The translations under genes and the position numbers were made by a program. A model generated the notes under the pieces. It ran no database searches and was not told the origin of the DNA. It saw only the letters and a list, made by a program, of their open reading frames with translations. From positions 80,651-144,650 of the forward strand of contig NZ_JAAVUS010000014.1 of assembly GCF_018449525.1 (NCBI RefSeq): a stretch of 64,000 bases of DNA. Reading direction: 5' to 3'. Below, piece after piece: positions 58,276 through 64,000 of this stretch. Position 1 is the first letter of the stretch; every line of letters begins with the position of its first letter. Origin of the DNA: Bradyrhizobium sp. dw_78 (GTDB lineage Bacteria > Pseudomonadota > Alphaproteobacteria > Rhizobiales > Xanthobacteraceae).

Positions 58276-59502
58276 ATGACGGACAGCCTGACCCATATGA
58301 CCGCAGCCGGTTCCATCGCCAGCGCGCCGCTGGAAAAGATCGCGCTCGAAACCTATGTGCCGCCGGCCAAGCCGTCGCTGATCGGCTTGTCGCGCGCGGA
58401 ACTTGCCGAGCGTTTGGGGACGATCGGCGTGGCGCCGGCGCAGCGCAAGATGCGCGCGCAACAGCTTTGGCACTGGATCTATTTCCGCGGCGCCGCGACG
58501 TTCGACCAGATGACCAGCATTTCCAAGGAAATGCGCGGCCAGCTCGAACAGCATTTCACCGTCGCGCGGCCCGAGGTGGTCGCCGAGCAGATTTCCAACG
58601 ACGGCACCCGCAAATGGCTGCTCCGCCTCCCGAGCGGCGATGCGGTCGAGAAAGCGCACGAGGTCGAGTGCGTCTATATTCCGGAAACCGATCGCGGGAC
58701 GCTGTGTGTGTCTTCGCAGGTCGGCTGCACGCTGAATTGCTCGTTCTGTCACACTGGCACGCAGCGGCTGGTGCGCAATCTGACCGCGGGCGAAATCGTC
58801 GGCCAGGTGATGGTGGCGCGCGATCGCCTCAACGACTGGGCCGACCGTGACACGCCGGGCGGCGGCCGGCTCGTCACCAATGTCGTCATGATGGGCATGG
58901 GTGAGCCGCTGTATAATTTCGACGCGGTGCGCGACGCGCTGCTGATCGTTGCCGACAATGAGGGCATCGGCATTTCCCGCCGCCGCATCACGCTGTCGAC
59001 CTCGGGCGTGGTGCCGAACATCGTGCGTGCCGGCGAAGAGATCGGCGCCATGCTGGCAATCTCGCTGCATGCGGTGCGCGACGAATTGCGCGACGAGCTG
59101 GTGCCGTTGAACCGGAAATATCCGATTGCCGAATTGCTGCAGGCCTGCCGCGACTATCCGGCCTCGTCGAATGCGCGGCGAATCACCTTCGAATATGTCA
59201 TGCTTAAAGGTGTCAACGATTCGCTCGACGACGCCAGGCTGCTGGTGAAGCTGCTGAAAGGTATTCCGGCCAAGATCAATCTCATTCCGTTCAACCCATG
59301 GCCCGGCACGGCTTACGAATGCTCGGATTGGAATCAGATCGAGAAATTCTCGGAATATATTTTCGACGCCGGCTATTCCTCGCCGGTGCGCACGCCGCGC
59401 GGCCGCGATATTCTTGCCGCCTGCGGTCAGCTGAAATCGGAAACCGAAAAACTGTCGGCGCGCGAGCGGCAGGCGCTGCGCGCCATGGCGATGACGGATT
59501 AG
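58276..59502 (+). CDS. rlmN: 23S rRNA (adenine-2503-C2)-methyltransferase RlmN
   Basis: 408 residues. A radical-SAM enzyme that methylates C2 of A2503 in 23S rRNA and A37 in some tRNAs. The 4Fe-4S motif CTLNCSFC is intact, followed by VVMMGMGEPLYNFD. The methyl-accepting Cys near the C-terminus is probably in DILAACGQLKSE. It begins at ATG 58276 (a later ATG is possible). A hairpin follows the stop. Confidence 0.95.
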   Translation: MTDSLTHMTAAGSIASAPLEKIALETYVPPAKPSLIGLSRAELAERLGTIGVAPAQRKMRAQQLWHWIYFRGAATFDQMTSISKEMRGQLEQHFTVARPEVVAEQISNDGTRKWLLRLPSGDAVEKAHEVECVYIPETDRGTLCVSSQVGCTLNCSFCHTGTQRLVRNLTAGEIVGQVMVARDRLNDWADRDTPGGGRLVTNVVMMGMGEPLYNFDAVRDALLIVADNEGIGISRRRITLSTSGVVPNIVRAGEEIGAMLAISLHAVRDELRDELVPLNRKYPIAELLQACRDYPASSNARRITFEYVMLKGVNDSLDDARLLVKLLKGIPAKINLIPFNPWPGTAYECSDWNQIEKFSEYIFDAGYSSPVRTPRGRDILAACGQLKSETEKLSARERQALRAMAMTD

Positions 59503-59525
59503 ACATGAGGCGACGCATAATCGTC

Positions 59526-59561
59526 ATGCCCGGCCCAGTGCCGGGCATTTGCATCTTTTTT
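59526..59561 (+). terminator. Hairpin after rlmN
   Basis: ATGCCCGGC, a 5-base loop, GCCGGGCAT, a perfect 9-bp stem, then a T-rich tract with TTTTTT at about 59555-59561. It resembles the GTCATxCCGGG repeats but is placed like a terminator. Confidence 0.55.
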
Positions 59562-59632
59562 CGCTGCAATCGTACAGACAGGTGGGAGACCGGGGCGACG
59601 TCAGCGCTACCGCTCGATGCTGGATTCGCTTC

Positions 59633-60127
59633 ATGGTGCTGATCGGCCGGCTGTTCGTCATTTTGTTCGCATCTTTCGCCGCCTGTCTGGTGGCGGGAAT
59701 GATCGTGGTCGTCGCGGTGCTGTTTCCGGAATTCAGCGATCTCGGAGCCGGCCCGGTCGATCCCGGTGCGCTGAACATCGTGCTCGGCTTCGGTTTCATC
59801 TTCGTCAGCGGCTTTGCGCTGTTGCCGGCGATGATTGTGGTCCTGATCACAGAGGCCTTTTACGTACGAAGCGCACTTGCCTATGCGGTCGGCGGCGGGT
59901 TGGTCGGTCTTGCCTGCTATCTCGGCCTGGTCCCGTTCAATACGACGACGCTGCAATTTGAAGGCATCGTTCGCCGTCACCTCGAAATCATGACCGGCGC
60001 GGGCATCGTTGCGGGCGTCGTCTACTGGATGATCGCAGGCCGCAATGCCGGCGCATGGCGGCAGCCGCCGCCACCTCCGCTTCGGCCGCCGCCGCCATTG
60101 CCATCCAATTCCAGGCCGCCGACGTGA
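59633..60127 (+). CDS. Four-helix membrane protein of unknown function
   Basis: 164 residues from ATG 59633 (MVLIGRLFVILFASFAACLV). Helices are visible at the N-terminus, around FIFVSGFALLPAMIVVLITEAFYV, at AYAVGGGLVGLACYLGL, and at IMTGAGIVAGVVYWMIAG. The C-terminus is a Pro-rich tail (PPPPPLRPPPPLP). It has no recognised family. It lies downstream of rlmN, on the same strand, 130 bp away. Confidence 0.7.
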   Translation: MVLIGRLFVILFASFAACLVAGMIVVVAVLFPEFSDLGAGPVDPGALNIVLGFGFIFVSGFALLPAMIVVLITEAFYVRSALAYAVGGGLVGLACYLGLVPFNTTTLQFEGIVRRHLEIMTGAGIVAGVVYWMIAGRNAGAWRQPPPPPLRPPPPLPSNSRPPT

Positions 60128-60212
60128 GAGGGGGCGTCATTGCATTTCTACCCATCAGGGAGGCCTCGGCCGGGTCTTTCCATGCCCGGCGCCCTCGGTT
60201 AAACCCCGCGCC

Positions 60213-60989
60213 ATGAACCGGACCGGACTCTTCATCGCGCTCGCTCTGATGCTTGTGATCGAGCTCTTGTTCGGGATTTATCCCGAGCTCGATCTCAAAC
60301 TCGCCGCGTTGTTCTACGATCCGGCGACGCATACGTTCCCGCTGAAACTCAGCACCGCCGCCGTGATCGCGCGCGACAGTGCGATGTGGGTCGCATGGGC
60401 CTTCGCCCTGCCGGCGATTGTCGCGTTGATCGTCAAGCTGGTGCGGCCGGACCGGCCGCTGTTGATCTCCGGGCGCGCCGTCGCCTTCCTGCTGGTGACC
60501 TTGACGCTTGCCGCGGGCCTTCTCACCAATTTCAGCTTCAAGGCCTATTGGGGCCGCCCGCGCCCGGTGATGGTGGCGCAATTCAACGGCCCGCAGCCTT
60601 TCGTGCCGTGGTGGGATCCACGTGGCAGCTGCCACAAGAACTGTTCGTTCTTCTCCGGCGAGGGCGCGACGGCGTTCTGGACCTATGCGCCGGCGGTGCT
60701 GGCGCCACCGGCCTGGCGGCCGCTGGCTTATGCCGGAGCGGCCCTGTTCGGCGTGATCACCGGCGGGCTCCGGATGGCGTTCGGCGGGCACTTTTTTACC
60801 GATGTGGCGACCGCCGGCCTGGTCACGTTTCTGGTGATCTGGCTTGTCCACGGCTATATCTACCGATGGCCCCGGACCCGCCTCACCGACGAGGACGTCG
60901 ATGCCGCGTTGACGCGTTTTGCCTGGCCCGGCTATCGCCTCCGCCAGCGCTGGCTCGGACGCGACGTCGGCGCCGCGCCGACCGCGTGA
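60213..60989 (+). CDS. PAP2-family membrane phosphatase
   Basis: 258 residues from ATG 60213 (MNRTGLFIALALMLVIEL); codons upstream are non-coding. The phosphatase motifs are KAYWGRPRP (first), CSFFSGEGA (second, with Glu where most members have His in SGH) and LRMAFGGHFFTDV (third, with the catalytic His and Asp). Six helices surround them. Such enzymes remove phosphate from lipids such as lipid A, phosphatidic acid or undecaprenyl diphosphate. The second-motif change may affect activity or specificity. Confidence 0.85.
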   Translation: MNRTGLFIALALMLVIELLFGIYPELDLKLAALFYDPATHTFPLKLSTAAVIARDSAMWVAWAFALPAIVALIVKLVRPDRPLLISGRAVAFLLVTLTLAAGLLTNFSFKAYWGRPRPVMVAQFNGPQPFVPWWDPRGSCHKNCSFFSGEGATAFWTYAPAVLAPPAWRPLAYAGAALFGVITGGLRMAFGGHFFTDVATAGLVTFLVIWLVHGYIYRWPRTRLTDEDVDAALTRFAWPGYRLRQRWLGRDVGAAPTA

Positions 60990-61060
60990 ATGACCTGATA
61001 ACGCCAGCCACCTATTAAACGCGTGCCCATTGGCGTGAAATTTGATATTCGCGCGTTCAA

Positions 61061-61097
61061 GGCCTTTGCGATTCTGATTGAATCAGAACCGGGCTTT
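61061..61097 (+). repeat. Half copy of the dispersed repeat before argG
   Basis: GATTCTGATTGAATCAGAACCGGGCTTT matches only the palindromic half of the ~100-bp repeat. It ends 26 bases before the argG start and can form a hairpin in the leader. Confidence 0.7.
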
Positions 61098-61123
61098 GGA
61101 AATTTCGATCGATTGGAAGTTTG

Positions 61124-62461
61124 ATGAGTACGATCTTGAAAAGCCTGCCCACAGGGGAAAAAATCGGCATCGCCTTCTCGGGCGGTCTCGACACCAGCGC
61201 GGCGCTGCTGTGGATGAAGCAAAAAGGCGCCCGCGTTTTTGCCTATACCGCCAACCTCGGCCAGCCCGACGAGACCGACTACGACGAGATTCCGCGTAAA
61301 GCGCTGGAGTTCGGCGCCGAAAAGGCGCGGCTCGTGGATTGCCGCATGCAATTGGTGCATGAAGGCATTGCCGCCATCCAATCGGGCGCTTTCCACATCT
61401 CGACCGGCGGCATCACCTATTTCAACACCACGCCGCTCGGCCGCGCCGTGACCGGCACGATGCTGGTTTCGGCCATGAAGGAGGACGGCGTCAACATCTG
61501 GGGTGACGGCTCCACCTTCAAAGGCAACGATATCGAGCGTTTCTACCGCTACGGCCTGCTGACCAATCCGAGCTTGCGGATCTACAAGCCCTGGCTCGAC
61601 CAGCAGTTTATCGATGAACTGGGCGGCCGCGCCGAGATGTCGGCATTCATGACCGCATGCGGCTTCGCCTACAGGATGAGCGCCGAAAAGGCGTATTCGA
61701 CCGACAGCAATATCCTCGGTGCGACCCACGAGGCCAAGGACCTCGAGAGCCTGGACAGCGGCATCAAGATCGTCAATCCGATCATGGGTGTGCCGTTCTG
61801 GCGCGACGATTGCAGCGTCAAGGCCGAGAAGGTCGTTGTGCGTTTCACGGAGGGCCAGCCGGTCGCGCTGAACGGCCAGACATTCGCCGATCCGGTCGCG
61901 CTGTTCCTCGAGGCCAATGCCATCGGCGGCCGGCATGGCCTTGGCATGAGCGACCAGATCGAGAACCGGATCATCGAGGCCAAGAGCCGCGGCATTTACG
62001 AAGCTCCCGGCATGGCGCTGCTGCACATCGCCTATGAACGGCTGATCACCGGCATCCACAACGAAGATACCATCGAGCAATACCGGATCAGCGGCCTGCG
62101 CCTTGGCCGATTGCTCTACCAGGGGCGATGGTTCGATTCCCAGGCGCTGATGCTGCGTGAAACCGCCCAGCGTTGGGTGGCTCGCGCGGTCACCGGTGAG
62201 GTGACACTCGAGCTGCGCCGTGGCAACGATTACTCGATCCTGAACACCGAGAGCCCCAATCTGACCTATCAGCCGGAACGGCTGAGCATGGAGAAGGTGG
62301 AGGATGCGGCATTCACGCCGGCGGACCGTATCGGACAGCTGACGATGCGCAACCTCGACATCGCCGATACCCGTACCAAGCTGGATCTCTACTCAAAGAC
62401 GGGCCTGCTATCGACCGGGGAAGGCTCCCAGATTTTCAAACTCGATAGCGACAAGAACTGA
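61124..62461 (+). CDS. argG: Argininosuccinate synthase
   Basis: 445 residues from ATG 61124 (MSTILKSLPTGEKIGI); the TTG one codon earlier is unlikely. It joins citrulline and aspartate with ATP in arginine synthesis. The PP-loop IAFSGGLDTSAALLW is intact. The protein is of the longer E. coli-like type, with FYRYGLLTNPSLRIYKPWLD and ATHEAKDLESLDSGI. No other arg gene adjoins. A hairpin beyond the stop is shared with the next gene. Confidence 0.96.
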   Translation: MSTILKSLPTGEKIGIAFSGGLDTSAALLWMKQKGARVFAYTANLGQPDETDYDEIPRKALEFGAEKARLVDCRMQLVHEGIAAIQSGAFHISTGGITYFNTTPLGRAVTGTMLVSAMKEDGVNIWGDGSTFKGNDIERFYRYGLLTNPSLRIYKPWLDQQFIDELGGRAEMSAFMTACGFAYRMSAEKAYSTDSNILGATHEAKDLESLDSGIKIVNPIMGVPFWRDDCSVKAEKVVVRFTEGQPVALNGQTFADPVALFLEANAIGGRHGLGMSDQIENRIIEAKSRGIYEAPGMALLHIAYERLITGIHNEDTIEQYRISGLRLGRLLYQGRWFDSQALMLRETAQRWVARAVTGEVTLELRRGNDYSILNTESPNLTYQPERLSMEKVEDAAFTPADRIGQLTMRNLDIADTRTKLDLYSKTGLLSTGEGSQIFKLDSDKN

Positions 62462-62535
62462 AACATGCGGGTAGCCGCTCGCTTTTTTTAACGCGAATAC
62501 GTCAGTGCGAGCGTTAGCGAAGCAATCCAGACTCC

Positions 62536-62657
62536 GTCATTCCGGGGCGATGCGAAGCATCGAACTACGATGTGCAATTGCACATCGGAGAATCTCGAGA
62601 TTCTCAGATGCGCATTGCGCATCTGAGGTCTGGTCCTTCGGATCATCCCGGAATGAC
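62536..62657. repeat. Stacked palindromic element
   Basis: GTCATTCCGGG (62536-62546) and CCCGGAATGAC (62647-62657) bracket three perfect palindromes in a row: CGATGTGCAATTGCACATCG (62568-62587), GAGAATCTCGAGATTCTC (62588-62605) and CAGATGCGCA / TGCGCATCTG arms (62605-62625). Such elements occur repeatedly in Bradyrhizobium genomes from memory. Confidence 0.9.
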
Positions 62658-62742
62658 ACGTGAAATTCATCCCAGCGCCGTCGGTCTCTTCCGGCCGGTC
62701 CGCGCATCGCAATGATGAACTCTCTTACGATCCTAGATAAAA

Positions 62743-62763
62743 TTAGCCGGGATTTCTCCCGGC
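62743..62763 (-). terminator. Terminator of the OmpA-family gene
   Basis: GCCGGGA, a 4-base loop, TCCCGGC, with TAATTTTATC following on the minus strand. It could work in both directions for argG and the OmpA gene. Confidence 0.7.
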
Positions 62764-62784
62764 CATTTTCGTTTGACACGCGCC

Positions 62785-64000
62785 TTACCGCGGCGGAGGA
62801 GGTGGCGGCAGCGAGGCCGCCCCGCCGTCGAGCAGCGGCGTGATGCGGCGGACGGTGACGCGGCGGTTGATGCGGCTCGGCCCGTCAGTCTGTTCTTTCG
62901 GATATTGCGAGCCGTAGCCTTGCGACACCAGGTTTTCCGCCGGCACGCCGAATTGCTGGGTCAGCAGTTCGGCGGCGGATTCCGCGCGCCGGTCCGACAG
63001 CGACAGGTTATCGGTATCGTTGCCGACCGCGTCGGTATGGCCTTCGATCAGGAATACCTCGCGCGGGTTACGCTGGATCGCGCGGTTCAGCCCGTCCGCG
63101 ATCACCTGGAGCTTTGCCGCCTGATCGGGCGGAATTTCCCACGATCCGGTGTCGAAATTGATGGTGTTGAGGTCGATGCTCGGCATCAACAGCCGCACCC
63201 CCGGACTGTAGCGGATTTCGTCGAGCGAGTAGCGGCGTTCGATGCGGTCCACCGGCGGCGCTTCCATGGTGTCGTAGATCAGGTCCGGTGGCGCGCCGTC
63301 GGCGTCGACGATATAGCGGTCATAGGGAATGCCGATCACCGGCGGCGGCAGATCGACATAGAAGCCGCCGGCCGCGCGCGGATCGCGATAGCTGTTGTCG
63401 ATGATGACGATCTCGCGGCCTTGCGGATCCCTGCGGATCCGCCGCAACAATCGGCCATCGGCGCCGACCACCGTGATGATCTGGCTGCCGTCGGGGCGGA
63501 TGACGATGGTGCGGTTTTCGTCGCCGACTCGCTCGGTCCGGATGTCACGCGCGCCGAAACGGAAGCGGTCGACCTCGTTGTGCCGGATGAATTCCTGACC
63601 GCCGGGATCGCGGACGATGACGCGGCCGGGTTCGGTGATGACGGTGCGGCCGCCTTCCTGGACCTCGTGCCGCTCGCTGCGGAAGTCGTCGAGGCGGCGC
63701 GGCCCTGGCGCCGCGGCGCCCGGAGCAATCGGCCTCAATTCCTGGGTTGGCGTCGGTGCGGCCGGCAACGGTGTCGCTATCGAAGGCGGTGCCCGACGGG
63801 TAAACGGCACGCCGGCGGGAGCGCCGGGCGCTTCGGGCGGCCGGCGGGCCTGTCCGCCCGGAGCATTTGGCGACTGAACGGCGTTCGGCTGCGCGGCGGG
63901 CGCGGCATTGGGAGCAGGATTATTGGCTGGCGCGGTCCTGACGTTCGGCGCCGCCGAAGGTGAGGTCTGCGTCTGTGGCGTTGCGGGAGGCCCTGGTGGC
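62785..64000 (-). CDS. OmpA-family outer-membrane protein (truncated by window)
   Basis: At least 404 residues; the frame is open to the right edge, so the N-terminus is not in view. The C-terminal OmpA domain is complete, with TINFDTGSWEIPPDQ, VFLIEGHTDAVGNDTDNLSLSDRRAESAAELL and QGYGSQYPKEQ, the residues that bind meso-diaminopimelate of peptidoglycan. A Pro/Ala-rich stretch covers much of the N-terminal side, followed by repeated acidic segments (VIVRDPGGQEF, DNSYRDPRAAGG) that I did not recognise. It likely links the outer membrane to the cell wall. Confidence 0.85.
   Translation of the reverse strand, partial: PPGPPATPQTQTSPSAAPNVRTAPANNPAPNAAPAAQPNAVQSPNAPGGQARRPPEAPGAPAGVPFTRRAPPSIATPLPAAPTPTQELRPIAPGAAAPGPRRLDDFRSERHEVQEGGRTVITEPGRVIVRDPGGQEFIRHNEVDRFRFGARDIRTERVGDENRTIVIRPDGSQIITVVGADGRLLRRIRRDPQGREIVIIDNSYRDPRAAGGFYVDLPPPVIGIPYDRYIVDADGAPPDLIYDTMEAPPVDRIERRYSLDEIRYSPGVRLLMPSIDLNTINFDTGSWEIPPDQAAKLQVIADGLNRAIQRNPREVFLIEGHTDAVGNDTDNLSLSDRRAESAAELLTQQFGVPAENLVSQGYGSQYPKEQTDGPSRINRRVTVRRITPLLDGGAASLPPPPPPR

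Larger units (their letters stand above)
62462..62784. other. Repeat-filled spacer between argG and the OmpA gene
   Basis: 323 bp of two convergent genes' ends. It holds the stacked palindromic element at 62536-62657 and a hairpin near 62746. No gene is supported here. Confidence 0.7.

Overview
The window looks like chromosomal DNA from an alphaproteobacterium of the Bradyrhizobium / Rhodopseudomonas / Nitrobacter group. The reasons are the origin-side gene set murA-gyrB-recF-dnaN-dnaA-rpsT, the high G+C codon use, the family-typical paralogues (IalB, TAXI binding proteins, Crp/Fnr, PhoD, MmgE/PrpD) and several kinds of short palindromic intergenic repeat. No sequence search was possible, so the genus is an inference.

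Region 1 (about 1-22,500) is an accessory defence-type island. On the + strand are an AbiV-like gene, a small HEPN-like gene, and a translationally coupled pair: a protein with two GHKL ATPase domains, then a protein with an N-terminal receiver domain. Converging on them from the - strand is one long operon, sspA-sspB-sspC-sspD, encoding single-strand DNA phosphorothioation. It is followed by a P-loop ATPase gene and an FtsK-like translocase gene, likely the restriction arm. These last two overlap in different frames, in a way that suggests either a -1 frameshift fusion or a non-ATG start. A ribbon-helix-helix gene and an AT-rich spacer with AGATAT repeats separate ssp from a divergent tniB-tniQ pair that lacks a transposase. 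Two unknown genes follow, one resembling a PD-(D/E)XK nuclease.

Region 2 (22,700-32,000) is housekeeping and metabolism: a SulP-STAS-cNMP anion transporter, purC, a pirin, a ketopantoate-reductase-like protein, MmgE/PrpD, an NTF2-like protein, an LLM flavin oxidoreductase and a DUF2867 protein. About 1 kb of repeats follows.

Region 3 (32,900-42,800) is the replication-initiation neighbourhood: murA with Asp in place of the active-site Cys, then gyrB, recF, dnaN, dnaA and rpsT, all on the - strand. A 370-bp unit made of a broken GIY-YIG gene between perfect 33-bp inverted repeats sits between recF and dnaN. The 1.2 kb upstream of dnaA has no clear gene and no clear DnaA boxes.

Region 4 (43,000-64,000) is ordinary chromosome: a polysaccharide-export lipoprotein, an amine oxidase, typA, a Crp/Fnr regulator, a receiver protein, a PhoD phosphatase, two TAXI binding proteins, a pterin dehydratase, YkvA, a Sel1-type protein, a quinone oxidoreductase, IalB, rlmN, PAP2, argG, and an OmpA-family gene running off the right edge. 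A dispersed repeat of about 100 bp occurs at four full sites and at least two half sites across regions 2-4.
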